A stretch of DNA of 64,000 nucleotides. It comes from an uncultured Clostridia bacterium (GTDB taxonomy: Bacteria; Bacillota; Clostridia; Peptostreptococcales; Acidaminobacteraceae). The translations under genes and the position numbers were made by a program. The notes under the pieces are model-generated. The model saw only the letters and a program-made list of their open reading frames with translations. It did not search any database and was not told the DNA's origin. The number at the start of each line of letters is the position of its first letter. Position 1 is the stretch's first letter. This document shows, piece after piece, positions 29,919-39,283 of this stretch. The stretch spans positions 152,114 through 216,113 of the forward strand of contig CAKMJV010000006.1 of assembly GCA_927417275.1 (NCBI GenBank), given 5' to 3'.

Positions 29919-29966
29919 TAAAAAAAGCGTTGCTGCGCGTCTAATTTCTTAGATTTGCAACAACGC
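29919..29966 (-). terminator. Terminator of the DUF554 gene
   Basis: GCGTTGTTGC (29957-29966, read on minus) pairs with GCAGCAACGC (29927-29936), then a run of T. The stretch 29751-29918 shows nothing else recognisable. Confidence 0.8.
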
Positions 29967-30005
29967 CTTTCAGATGACACCGTCATCAACATCATTCATT
30001 GGTTA

Positions 30006-30701
30006 TCAAACTTTGCCCACTACGAGCAAAATCAGATGATAAAAGATCGGTAACAAGACACTCGGCAACATATTGCCCACTTTAATTTTCGTAGACAGCA
30101 CCATGGAAAGACCAAGTCCTAAGATCAGTAGGCCACCCGTTGCGGACATTTGAAGGATCACAGTCTCTGTTAAAACAGCACTGAGCGAGCCTGCAAGCAA
30201 GGTAATAGCGCCTTGATAAACCAAGACAGAAAAGGCCGAAAACACGACACCGATTCCCAAAGTGGATGCTAAAACCACTGAAATCACGCCATCCAGAATG
30301 GATTTGGCAAATAGAATTTCATGATTTTGGGTAAGACCACTTTCCAGCGCGCCCATAATCGCCATGGCACCCACACAATACAGCAAACTCGCCGTGACGA
30401 ACCCTTTACTGAAGTTCGATCCATCTTTAGCGAACTTTTTCTCCAATCGATCGCCAAAACGTTCGAGCCTTTTCTCTATATCGATGCCCTCTCCGATGAG
30501 TGTGCCAATCACGATAAAAAAGATGATGGGCATAATATGTGCCATCCCTTCAAGCGCACTTGCTACACCGATAAGTGCTACGCAAAGACCAACGCCTTGA
30601 ATGATGGTCTGGCTCATGCGTTCAGGCATGCCACCTTTTAGAAGAATTCCTATAACGCCACCCACTATGATCGCGATGGCATTTACAACTGATCCGAGCA
30701 T
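30006..30701 (-). CDS. DUF554 family membrane protein
   Basis: 231-residue integral membrane protein with about six or seven hydrophobic helices (MLGSVVNAIAIIVGGVIG start; DGVISVVLASTLGIGVVFSA; GGLLILGLGLSM near the end), a typical YqgA/DUF554 protein. Function unknown; a small-molecule transporter role is speculative. GAGGTGATTGA lies before the start, and that site is part of an 8-bp inverted repeat with 30736-30743 that might mask it. Confidence 0.85.
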   Translation of the reverse strand: MLGSVVNAIAIIVGGVIGILLKGGMPERMSQTIIQGVGLCVALIGVASALEGMAHIMPIIFFIVIGTLIGEGIDIEKRLERFGDRLEKKFAKDGSNFSKGFVTASLLYCVGAMAIMGALESGLTQNHEILFAKSILDGVISVVLASTLGIGVVFSAFSVLVYQGAITLLAGSLSAVLTETVILQMSATGGLLILGLGLSMVLSTKIKVGNMLPSVLLPIFYHLILLVVGKV

Positions 30702-30766
30702 TCAATCACCTCAAACATTTATTTCAATATTAGCAGTGATTGATACAGAATGCAAAGGTTTTTAGA

Positions 30767-32437
30767 CTAAAACAGTCCGATTATTTCGCCATCCGATAAA
30801 ATATCGATTTTATTGGCAGCAGGTACTTTTGGAAGCCCTGGCATCCGCATGATATCACCAGCAAGCGCGATGATAAATCCAGCACCTGCAGAAACTTTAA
30901 CGTCGTTGATTACGATTTTAAATCCATTTGGTGCGCCGATTAAGTTTGGATCATCTGAAAAAGAATACTGCGTTTTCGCCATACAAATCGGAAGATTACC
31001 CAATCCATCTTCTTCAAACTTTTTGATGTTCTTAATCGCCTTGTTCGTAAATTCTACGCCATCCGCACGATAAATTTCTCTCGCGATGGTTTCTATTTTA
31101 CTGATGATCGGTTGTTCAAGCGCGTAAAGCGGCTTAAAGTTTGCAACGCCAGACTCAACCAGTTCAACCACCTTCTCAGCCAGTTTCACTGCGCCCTCGC
31201 CACCTTTTGCCCAAACTTGTGTAAGGACTACGGGTACACCGATTTCATCGCATTTTTGTTCCAAATGACGCACTTCATTTTCAGTATCTGTCGGGAATTC
31301 ATTAATGGCAACCACCACTGGCACGCCAAACTTTTTCATGTTTTCAACATGTCTTCTTAAGTTCTCAAATCCCGCATTTAATGCCTCAATGTTTTCCACG
31401 CCCAATTCATTTTTATCCATACCGCCGTGCTTTTTAAGCGCTCTCACTGTGGCAACCACCACCGCTGCACTCGGCTTAAGTCCCGCATAACGGCATTTAA
31501 TGTCGAAGAATTTTTCAGCGCCTAAGTCCGCACCAAAGCCCGCTTCTGTAACCACATAATCTGCAAGTTTCAAAGCAGTCTTAGTCGCAATCACCGAGTT
31601 ACAACCATGCGCGATGTTCGCAAACGGACCACCGTGGATAAAAGCAGGGGTATTTTCAAGTGTTTGAACGAGGTTTGGCATAATCGCATCTTTTAATAGT
31701 AGCGCCATCGCACCCACTGCTTCAACATCCGCTGCAGTTACAGGTTTATTAGCATAGGTGTAGCCGATGATCATTTTAGCCAGTCGCGCTTTTAAATCCT
31801 CTAAACTGTCTGCGAGACAAAGAATCGCCATAACTTCAGAAGCAACAGTGATATCAAACCCATCTTCGCGCGTCACGCCATTTGTTTTACCACCAAGCCC
31901 GATTACAAGGTTTCTAAGCGCACGATCGTTCATGTCGATGGCACGTCTCCAAGTCACGCGGTTTGGATCGATGCCAAGCGCATTGCCATGGTGGATGTGG
32001 TTGTCGATTAATGCCGCCAAAAGATTGTTTGCAGTGGTTACCGCATGAATATCGCCTGTAAAATGTAAATTGATGTCTTCCATCGGCACAACTTGTGCAT
32101 GACCACCACCTGCAGCGCCACCTTTGACACCAAAGCAAGGTCCAAGCGATGGCTCTCTTAAAGCCGTAAACGTCAACTTGCCGATTTTATTAAGTCCCAT
32201 ACTGAGTCCGACATTAACCGTCGTTTTGCCTTCTCCTGCCGCAGTTGGGTTTATAGCCGTTACCAAAATTAATTTTCCATCTGGTTTGTCTTGATTACGC
32301 GTGAGCACATCGAGGTGTACTTTCGCTTTATAATTACCATACAACTCTAAATCATCTTCAGAAATTCCCACTTTGTTTGCTATTTCGCGAATATGTTGCT
32401 TTTGTGCCTCTTGTGCAATTTGAACATCCGTTTTCAT
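30767..32437 (-). CDS. fhs: Formate--tetrahydrofolate ligase
   Basis: 556-residue enzyme that activates formate with ATP to 10-formyl-THF. N-terminal [13 protein letters not shown], nucleotide-binding loop [14 protein letters not shown] (about 65-78) and [20 protein letters not shown] (about 99-118) are all canonical. It lies 28 bp after the BTAD regulator gene and close to hutU; it could capture formate or feed one-carbon units during amino-acid fermentation. GGGGACTG lies before the start. Confidence 0.98.
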   Translation of the reverse strand: MKTDVQIAQEAQKQHIREIANKVGISEDDLELYGNYKAKVHLDVLTRNQDKPDGKLILVTAINPTAAGEGKTTVNVGLSMGLNKIGKLTFTALREPSLGPCFGVKGGAAGGGHAQVVPMEDINLHFTGDIHAVTTANNLLAALIDNHIHHGNALGIDPNRVTWRRAIDMNDRALRNLVIGLGGKTNGVTREDGFDITVASEVMAILCLADSLEDLKARLAKMIIGYTYANKPVTAADVEAVGAMALLLKDAIMPNLVQTLENTPAFIHGGPFANIAHGCNSVIATKTALKLADYVVTEAGFGADLGAEKFFDIKCRYAGLKPSAAVVVATVRALKKHGGMDKNELGVENIEALNAGFENLRRHVENMKKFGVPVVVAINEFPTDTENEVRHLEQKCDEIGVPVVLTQVWAKGGEGAVKLAEKVVELVESGVANFKPLYALEQPIISKIETIAREIYRADGVEFTNKAIKNIKKFEEDGLGNLPICMAKTQYSFSDDPNLIGAPNGFKIVINDVKVSAGAGFIIALAGDIMRMPGLPKVPAANKIDILSDGEIIGLF

Positions 32438-32465
32438 AACAGTCCCCTTTCATTTCTTACAAGTG

Positions 32466-35294
32466 TCATAGCTTCGTTTTATAATCATACCCATTTCTCG
32501 CTTCATTATCAAGACTTTGAATTAATGTTATGGTTTCTGGTGTGCCGATGGCATTTGCATGGGCCTTTGCTTGCTCCAAATAGGACAAACCCTTCTCACG
32601 CACACCGTATTTCACCTCAATTAATCCAAGATAGCCCTCTGCCTCACTTCTGCGCCATAATGTGTCAACCGCATCAAAATTTTTAAGCGCCTTAATAAAA
32701 TAATCCCGAGCAAGTTCCCAATCGCCTTTTTTGTAAGCGATGATGCCCGCATTGGTATTAAAAATAGAAATGCCCCTTATAATGTTATAATCACTACATA
32801 GCGCGATGGCGCGTTTCACAACCTCAAGCGCTAAATCATACGCCCCTTGCCGTCTATGCGCCTCAGAAATATAATTATGCGCTGCCGCAATGTTTAACAC
32901 ATACTGATTTCGATCGCCCAATCGTTCAAATATACCGATAGACGCCTCAAAATACAGGATGGCCTCGGTGTACCTTTCAGTCATTAGCGCAAAAATACCT
33001 TTTAAACGCAACAAGACCGCTTTGCTTTTATCGGATAAATCGGGTCCTTCCATGGCCTGTAGTACCGCGTCCATTTCTTCTGTTCGCTCCGTTTGAATGA
33101 GATAATAAAACCATTGTACATACGCTTTAAACAGCATTTCATGATCTTGAACTGCGCTGCTACTGGCGATTACTTTCTTAATAAGCACCATGCCTTGCGC
33201 ATACGCCCCACTTCTAATCAAATACCGCGCTTTCATATGATCGTATTCCACCACCAATGCATCCGATTCGTCACCGAGCTTCGCAATCAGTGTTTCCAGT
33301 TCTAAAAAATAGTCTTCGGGTTGACGTTCAAGCACAGGCGGCGAATAAAAAGCCAGTTCAGGGTAGAGTTCATGGCTAAAATCGAAATACGTTTTAAGAT
33401 ACTTTAAATAGAAATGTAAATGCTTCCGCGTATTTCCAGAGTGTTTATAATGATAAATCAACTTTTGATAAACCAACACATCTTTGTGTCCACCCTCTAG
33501 CGTCTCTTCTAACAGCAAACCGATTCGATTGTGCAGCACCTTTTTTTTAACAAGTGTCGTTTCTTCATATATATGCTCGCGCAGTTTATGGTGCGTGAAC
33601 ATAAATTTGACCTGCGCCTCGGATTCCACTTCCTTAATTAAAAACTTCTCTCTCAACTGCTGAAGGTATTCCAAAAGAACATCTTCATCCACTGCATAGA
33701 GTTTGAGCAACATCTCATAGTCGATGCCATCAAAAAACATCGCGATGATCACCAAAAGTTTCATCACATTGGCATCAAGCCCGTAAAACCGAGAATCCAA
33801 AATCCCCTTTACGCGCAGCGTCTTCGCCTCTAAATCTTGATGGATGGCCGCCGTGCCTTCCACGATAAAGAAAGCATTGCCTTCAGACGCTTCAAAAATC
33901 TTTTGCTTTTGCATATCATCGAGTGCCTGTTCTGACAAACTCTGAATCAGTGCATAAGTTTCCTCTCTGCTAAACCTCGAAAGTTCGATTAAACACAACC
34001 TGTCATATTTGACCAGTTGAGAGATGAAAACATCTATGGACGGCGCACTTTCATTGCGCAAGCTGGCTATAAAAGTGAACCCCTCTACGTGAAGGACTAA
34101 ATTTTGAAGCAGTTTTAAGCTGGGTGCGTCAACCCACTGCAAATCCTCTATTACGAGGAGCACCTTTCTGTTTTCAAGCACGCTTTTGAACAATGCAACC
34201 ACCGAACGCTCTACAAAGTCGAGATTTAAAGATTCAGAATTTTCCATGGTTTGACGGGTATATGCCGGATCAAATCCTGGAAAAAACTTTACCAACATTT
34301 GCGAAACCGCATCCGAAATGGAAACGCCATCTGCCTTAATCCACTCGGATAACTTGACGAAAACATCATTCCACGCTTTGTACGCATAGCTCGAATCATC
34401 GGCATACCCATTCATATTTAGCACTTCGATATCTTTTAAATAAGGGTCAAGTGCGATTTCGATCAACTTACTCTTTCCCACTCCCGCTTCACCCATCACG
34501 ATAATCGATTTGCTTTTACCCTTATAAACCAGCCCACTGAGTTGCGCGTGAATCTGTTTGAGTTCATCCACTCTGCCATAAAAACCGCGCGTCGTATTAA
34601 GGGTTTCGATGGGCGTATACATCAATTGGTAATAAAAATCGCGCGTTAATTTGTCGGGTTGTATGCCCAACTCCTCATCAAGCGCCTTTTTAAGACCCAC
34701 ATAAACATCCGTTATTTTCCGCGTCTGACCCAATGCATGATAGAGTTGCATCAGCAATCTAGCCGTATGCTCATTATAGTCATCGATTTTAAACATCACT
34801 TTGGTTATTTCAAGTGCTTCTTCATACCTTTGATCCTTTATGCACACTTCAATATACGGTCCAGCCAACTTAAGGTATTTTTGATTTAAATCGCGCTCAA
34901 TTTCCGTACGCCATCGATCAAACGCTTCAGACTCTTTGAGCGTAAAATGCTCCAAAAATTTGCCCTTATATGTTCTTAGAAAATCTACCCCTTCAGACAG
35001 CACGTCCACAAACAGATCCAACTGCGGGTCAAAATCGATAACCGATTTCGTCGGGTAAAAAAAGGGCTCAAACCCCAAATCTTTTTTGAGACGATACAAA
35101 CTGTTTCTGAGATTTTTTTTAGCCGTCACCGAATCAATTTCAGGCCAAATAAGCCTTACGAGTTCTTCCCGAGTCACGCGTTTTTCATAAGCAACATAAT
35201 ACAAAATCGCTTCACTGCGTTTTAGGGCGACGACCGTAACTTGACCATCTACACTTAAATTAGGCTTGCTGAAAAATCGAACTTCAAAGCGCAT
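32466..35294 (-). CDS. BTAD/AAA/TPR transcriptional regulator (SARP/LAL-like)
   Basis: 942-residue regulator. Residues 1-90 form a winged-helix DNA-binding domain (LIWPEIDSVTAKKNLRNSLY), 95-245 a bacterial transcriptional activator domain (RWRTEIERDLNQKYLKL; LYHALGQTRKI), 250-600 an AAA/NACHT-like ATPase with Walker A GEAGVGKSK (about 268) and LLVIEDLQWVD (Walker B), and the rest TPR-like repeats. It probably senses a ligand and controls nearby genes. It lies between hutU and fhs on the same strand, 53 bp after hutU, and a terminator separates it from hutU. GAGGT lies before the start. Confidence 0.87.
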   Translation of the reverse strand: MRFEVRFFSKPNLSVDGQVTVVALKRSEAILYYVAYEKRVTREELVRLIWPEIDSVTAKKNLRNSLYRLKKDLGFEPFFYPTKSVIDFDPQLDLFVDVLSEGVDFLRTYKGKFLEHFTLKESEAFDRWRTEIERDLNQKYLKLAGPYIEVCIKDQRYEEALEITKVMFKIDDYNEHTARLLMQLYHALGQTRKITDVYVGLKKALDEELGIQPDKLTRDFYYQLMYTPIETLNTTRGFYGRVDELKQIHAQLSGLVYKGKSKSIIVMGEAGVGKSKLIEIALDPYLKDIEVLNMNGYADDSSYAYKAWNDVFVKLSEWIKADGVSISDAVSQMLVKFFPGFDPAYTRQTMENSESLNLDFVERSVVALFKSVLENRKVLLVIEDLQWVDAPSLKLLQNLVLHVEGFTFIASLRNESAPSIDVFISQLVKYDRLCLIELSRFSREETYALIQSLSEQALDDMQKQKIFEASEGNAFFIVEGTAAIHQDLEAKTLRVKGILDSRFYGLDANVMKLLVIIAMFFDGIDYEMLLKLYAVDEDVLLEYLQQLREKFLIKEVESEAQVKFMFTHHKLREHIYEETTLVKKKVLHNRIGLLLEETLEGGHKDVLVYQKLIYHYKHSGNTRKHLHFYLKYLKTYFDFSHELYPELAFYSPPVLERQPEDYFLELETLIAKLGDESDALVVEYDHMKARYLIRSGAYAQGMVLIKKVIASSSAVQDHEMLFKAYVQWFYYLIQTERTEEMDAVLQAMEGPDLSDKSKAVLLRLKGIFALMTERYTEAILYFEASIGIFERLGDRNQYVLNIAAAHNYISEAHRRQGAYDLALEVVKRAIALCSDYNIIRGISIFNTNAGIIAYKKGDWELARDYFIKALKNFDAVDTLWRRSEAEGYLGLIEVKYGVREKGLSYLEQAKAHANAIGTPETITLIQSLDNEARNGYDYKTKL

Positions 35295-35307
35295 AAGGAC
35301 CTCTTGA

Positions 35308-35341
35308 TAAAAAAGCTGCCTTTCATTACGATCAGCAGCTT
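35308..35341 (-). terminator. Terminator of hutU
   Basis: 7-bp stem AAGCTGC/GCAGCTT (35335-35341 with 35313-35319) and six T on the minus strand, between hutU and the BTAD regulator. Confidence 0.82.
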
Positions 35342-35347
35342 CATTAT

Positions 35348-37390
35348 TTACTTTTTATAATGTTGGTACGCACGATCCACCAAATCGGCTATTAAATCCT
35401 CGTTGGTTAAATAAGGCAACGTGATGTGATCGTTTGCTCGCGTTTCATTATAAGCGATGGTGGTTTCAAGTGCATGATCATTTCTGGCCCAGGCACGTCT
35501 TGCAACGCCGCCCATAACATCCCACGGCATGGCGTTTTTCAAAATTTCGTCCACGCGTTCACTGCCATCTAAAACCATACCAAATCCACCGTTAATGGAT
35601 TTTCCGATGCCTACGCCGCCACCGTTGTGCAGTGCGATCATACTCATGCCTCTGGCTGCATTGCCAGCAAAGATATGCGTCGCCATTTCCGCCATGATGT
35701 TTGAACCATCTTTAATGTTCGATGTTTCTCTAAAAGGCGAATCCGTACCACCCGTATCATGGTGATCGCGGCCGAGCATAACAGGACCGATTTCACCATT
35801 TCTAACCATGTCATTGAATTTAAGGGCGATTTTAAGTCGGCCAAGCGCATCTTGATAAAGAATTCTCGCCTTACTACCCACCACCAACTTGTTTTTCTTC
35901 GCATCTCTGATCCAAGCCCAGTTGTCTCTGTCTTGAAAACGTCTATTGGGATCGATACAGTCCATGGCTGCACGATCGGTCTTATCGAGATCGGTTTCAT
36001 CTCCGCTTAAACATACCCATCTAAAAGGGCCATAACCATAATCAAAAAGCACAGGACCCATGATGTCTTCCACATAAGAAGGCCATATAAAACCATCTAA
36101 TTCATTATAGCCATTTTTACAAATATCTTTCACGCCAGCATCGTAAACAGCCTTCATAAAACTGTTGCCATAGTCAAAGAAGTACACGCCTTTAGCAACC
36201 AGTGCTTTGATGGCTTTATAATGCCTTACCAAGGTCTCATCTATTTTTTGAACAAAAGTTTCTTTATCATTTGCCAGAAGCTGTGTTCTTTCTTCAAATG
36301 TTATACCCGCTGGGCAGTACCCACCTTCGTAAACATTATGGCACGACGTCTGATCCGATAGCAAATCGATGTGCACGTTATTTTCAACGGCATATTCTAA
36401 CAAGTCGACGATGTTGCCATGATAGCCGATGGCGATTGCACGGCCTTCTGTTTGATACTGTTTTGCCTTATCAAACGTTTCTTTAGGCGAACGCGTCACT
36501 TCACTGATCCAACCTTGAGAAAATCGGGTTTCAATTCTAGAATCATCCACTTCGGCGATGATGCCCACAGCCCCTGCTATTTCTGCCGCTTTTCCTTGCG
36601 CACCACTCATGCCGCCAAGCCCAGAGGTTACAAACAAACGGCCTTTTAAATCTTCTTGTTCCGGAATGCCGAGTTTATCTCTACCCGCATTTAAAAGCGT
36701 TGAGTACGTACCGTGAACGATGCCTTGTGGACCAATATACATCCAGCCACCTGCAGTCATTTGACCATAAGATGCAACGCCCAATGCCGCCGCACGATTA
36801 AAGTTTTCTAAATCGTCAAACATACCGATCATGAGACCATTTGTTATGATGACTCTCGGCGCGTTTTCTGGCGAACCAAAGAGGCCTAATGGATGACCTG
36901 ATTGCAACACCAAGGTTTGCTTGCTGTGCATGATTTCTAGGTATTTCTTAATCAGATGGTACTGCATCCAGTTTTGGCAAACTGCACCGGTCTCCCCATA
37001 GGTTATAAGTTCATATGGATAAAGGGCAATTTCAAAGTCCAAGTTATTATCAATCATCACCTGGATGGCTTTACCTTCTACGATTTTACCTTTGTATGCC
37101 TCGATCGGTTTTGCAAAAATATTACCAACGGGTCTAAAACGATAGCCATAAATTCGGCCATGTGTTAATAGTTCCTCTAAAAATTCGGGCGCAAGTACCG
37201 CTTGCCATTTTTCAGGTATATACCTTAACGCATTTTTTAACGCCAATCCCACTTCGTCCTGATTCAGCGTTAAATTGCGTTTGGGTGCGCGCCTGATGCC
37301 CTTTTGAAATTCAGGATACTCAGGAAGTTCAGCAAAAATATCGTCTAATTTTACTTGCATCGCCTTTGAAATTTCATGGTTCGTTATCAT
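35348..37390 (-). CDS. hutU: Urocanate hydratase
   Basis: 680-residue NAD-dependent enzyme of histidine degradation, urocanate to imidazolonepropionate. Conserved: GGWMYIGPQGIVHGT (about 213), SGLGGMSGAQGKAA (about 254), DQTSCHNVYEGGY (about 340) with the catalytic Cys region, and GRDHHDTGGTDSP. Length is that of the longer anaerobe form. I start at ATG 37390 behind GGAGGCGAAC; the GTG at 37402 overlaps that site. No hutH, hutI or ftcD is adjacent, so the pathway is split or fed from outside. A PucR-type regulator lies upstream. Confidence 0.97.
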   Translation of the reverse strand: MITNHEISKAMQVKLDDIFAELPEYPEFQKGIRRAPKRNLTLNQDEVGLALKNALRYIPEKWQAVLAPEFLEELLTHGRIYGYRFRPVGNIFAKPIEAYKGKIVEGKAIQVMIDNNLDFEIALYPYELITYGETGAVCQNWMQYHLIKKYLEIMHSKQTLVLQSGHPLGLFGSPENAPRVIITNGLMIGMFDDLENFNRAAALGVASYGQMTAGGWMYIGPQGIVHGTYSTLLNAGRDKLGIPEQEDLKGRLFVTSGLGGMSGAQGKAAEIAGAVGIIAEVDDSRIETRFSQGWISEVTRSPKETFDKAKQYQTEGRAIAIGYHGNIVDLLEYAVENNVHIDLLSDQTSCHNVYEGGYCPAGITFEERTQLLANDKETFVQKIDETLVRHYKAIKALVAKGVYFFDYGNSFMKAVYDAGVKDICKNGYNELDGFIWPSYVEDIMGPVLFDYGYGPFRWVCLSGDETDLDKTDRAAMDCIDPNRRFQDRDNWAWIRDAKKNKLVVGSKARILYQDALGRLKIALKFNDMVRNGEIGPVMLGRDHHDTGGTDSPFRETSNIKDGSNIMAEMATHIFAGNAARGMSMIALHNGGGVGIGKSINGGFGMVLDGSERVDEILKNAMPWDVMGGVARRAWARNDHALETTIAYNETRANDHITLPYLTNEDLIADLVDRAYQHYKK

Positions 37391-37487
37391 GTTCGCCTCC
37401 ACTTTTCTTCACGTTCTATATATCACTGAAACCACTATACCTTTAGAGCGTCTATTTTAAGTCCACATACCAGCTATCGGTTGACGC

Positions 37488-39119
37488 TTAAAATTTCATA
37501 ATTTTGTGTACCTTTAAAGCCGTTTGAATGGCAAAACGATGTTCCTCTTCATCCAAATCGACTTTGATGATTTCTTGAATTCTACTGAGACGGTATAACA
37601 CTGTATTATAGTGTGTATAGAGGCTTTCGGACATTTTCTTTAGATTGCCATTGCACTGAAAATACACTTCAAGCGTCTTCACCAATTCCGTATCTTTTCT
37701 TCGATCATATAAAACAAGCGGCTCTAACACATCGCGATAAAAGATTTCAAGTTCTGTTTTAATGGCAGCGTTTGATAAGATTTTATAGATGCCCATTTCT
37801 TCAAATAGGACCACGTCATCTTCCATATAGAACATCGCCGCCTCAAGCGCTTTAGAAGCATCAACCAGGCTTTTATGCACTTGATGGAGCCCTTTATATA
37901 CGCGACCGACACCGATTTGAGAATGGTATTTTTTCATTTTAGATTTTAAAATGTCGTGGATATACTTTAAGTAGCGCTTAACCACTGTGGTGCCTTCGCC
38001 TTCTTTTAGCATAATCATCAAATAAATACGATCGCTTTTATTTAAGATCATAAAAGCACGCCCCATATCCTTACAGATCATTTCGATTAAATAGGCAACT
38101 TTTAATGCCTTTTCCGTTTCATCAATCGTTTGTTTATTATAGACATTAATGTCCATAATGACATAATAGGCACTTTCAGAGAGTCTAAAATTTGTCGCGC
38201 GTTCCACCGCTTTGGTACGTCTTACTTCATCGAGTGAAATTAAATCGTCAAAAAACTCCAACTTATACTTGTTTTCGACTTCTTGAACCGATATTTTCTT
38301 GAGGAATTCCAGCGCGATGATGTTTGAAGCAGCTTCCAAACCCAATTTATCGTAGTTCGAAATGCCAAGTTCACGACCATAGGTGACGATATGACCAAAG
38401 ACTTGGTGTTTTACAAAAATCGGAATAATCAAACGCTCAATCTCTTTGTCTTTAAACGTAACGGTGTCCCAAATGAGCTTAGAATTTTTACCATCCAGTT
38501 GAATCCCCTCTATATTTTCATACAGCATGGCATAGTCGTCTTCAAATGCCTGTTTAATAAAGTAGGTGTCTTCAAAATAGTAATCGCGTATAAAAACAGG
38601 TGAGACGATGGTTTTGTGTATACTTTTAAGTATATCGTCGATGTTGCCACCACTAACCACTACGTTCATGGTATCTTTATGGAGCGTTTCAACACGCTGG
38701 AGCACAGCAGACTGACGTTCAAACATAAGCGCATATACTTTTGAAAATATTTCCGTAAAGGACACTTGATAATCCAAATCGATAATAGGCAAATTCAGCG
38801 TATTACAAAGCGCCATGACTTCATCGGGCAACGCTTCAATATAAGGCGTGATTTTTATAAACACGGCTGCAACGTGTTTTTCAGAAATCGCTTTAATCAA
38901 GTTCATTTGATCAACCACTGGCATTTTCTCAAACATCTGTCCCGTGGTTAGAATAAGTTGACCCTCTTGGCCGATCCAGTCTACGATTTCTTTATCGAGC
39001 ATCACATTAATAGATGATACTTGTCCCATCAACTGCTCATGATCGGTTAGTACTTTAGATGTCTCAAAAAGTGATAGATTTAAAACGTCTCTTAATAAAA
39101 CGGTGGTTTCGTTTTTCAA
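37488..39119 (-). CDS. PucR-family transcriptional regulator
   Basis: About 543 residues. N-terminal PucR domain (about 5-125, LRDVLNLSLFETSKVLT), a middle GAF-like part, and a C-terminal PucR-type helix-turn-helix (HTH_30; GNLKKMSESLYTHYNTVLYRL, shown in part: LKKMSESLYTHYNTV). Family members activate purine or amino-acid catabolism. I choose TTG at 39119 because GGAGGG lies 4 nt upstream; an ATG at 39143 has no ribosome site and lies only 10 nt after the -10. It is next to hutU (same strand), so control of urocanate use is a reasonable guess. Confidence 0.85.
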   Translation of the reverse strand: MKNETTVLLRDVLNLSLFETSKVLTDHEQLMGQVSSINVMLDKEIVDWIGQEGQLILTTGQMFEKMPVVDQMNLIKAISEKHVAAVFIKITPYIEALPDEVMALCNTLNLPIIDLDYQVSFTEIFSKVYALMFERQSAVLQRVETLHKDTMNVVVSGGNIDDILKSIHKTIVSPVFIRDYYFEDTYFIKQAFEDDYAMLYENIEGIQLDGKNSKLIWDTVTFKDKEIERLIIPIFVKHQVFGHIVTYGRELGISNYDKLGLEAASNIIALEFLKKISVQEVENKYKLEFFDDLISLDEVRRTKAVERATNFRLSESAYYVIMDINVYNKQTIDETEKALKVAYLIEMICKDMGRAFMILNKSDRIYLMIMLKEGEGTTVVKRYLKYIHDILKSKMKKYHSQIGVGRVYKGLHQVHKSLVDASKALEAAMFYMEDDVVLFEEMGIYKILSNAAIKTELEIFYRDVLEPLVLYDRRKDTELVKTLEVYFQCNGNLKKMSESLYTHYNTVLYRLSRIQEIIKVDLDEEEHRFAIQTALKVHKIMKF

Positions 39120-39153
39120 TTTGCCCTCCTGTTTATAACTCATATATAAACAT

Positions 39154-39181
39154 ATTATAGCAAAAGGGCGTATTTATGCAA
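39154..39181 (-). promoter_or_regulatory. Promoter of the PucR-type gene
   Basis: Minus strand: -35 TTGCAT (39176-39181), 16-bp spacer, -10 TATAAT (39154-39159). Confidence 0.6.
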
Positions 39182-39193
39182 CTGCGAGTTGAA

Positions 39194-39216
39194 ACGTTGT
39201 AAATAAATTACAACGT
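39194..39216. promoter_or_regulatory. Perfect inverted repeat upstream of the PucR-type gene
   Basis: ACGTTGTAA - ATAAA - TTACAACGT, 9-bp perfect arms, 12 bp upstream of the -35 of the PucR-type gene. The position suits an activator site, possibly autoregulatory. It has no T-run and is separate from the gdhA terminator. Confidence 0.6.
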
Positions 39217-39234
39217 GTTCAGAAATCTAAACGT

Positions 39235-39260
39235 AAAAAAACGAGCCCGAAGGCTCGTTT
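39235..39260 (-). terminator. Terminator of gdhA
   Basis: 9-bp stem AAACGAGCC/GGCTCGTTT with a 4-nt loop, followed by a T-run on the minus strand. Confidence 0.88.
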
Positions 39261-39283
39261 AGAGTTGCATTTAATTGTTAATC

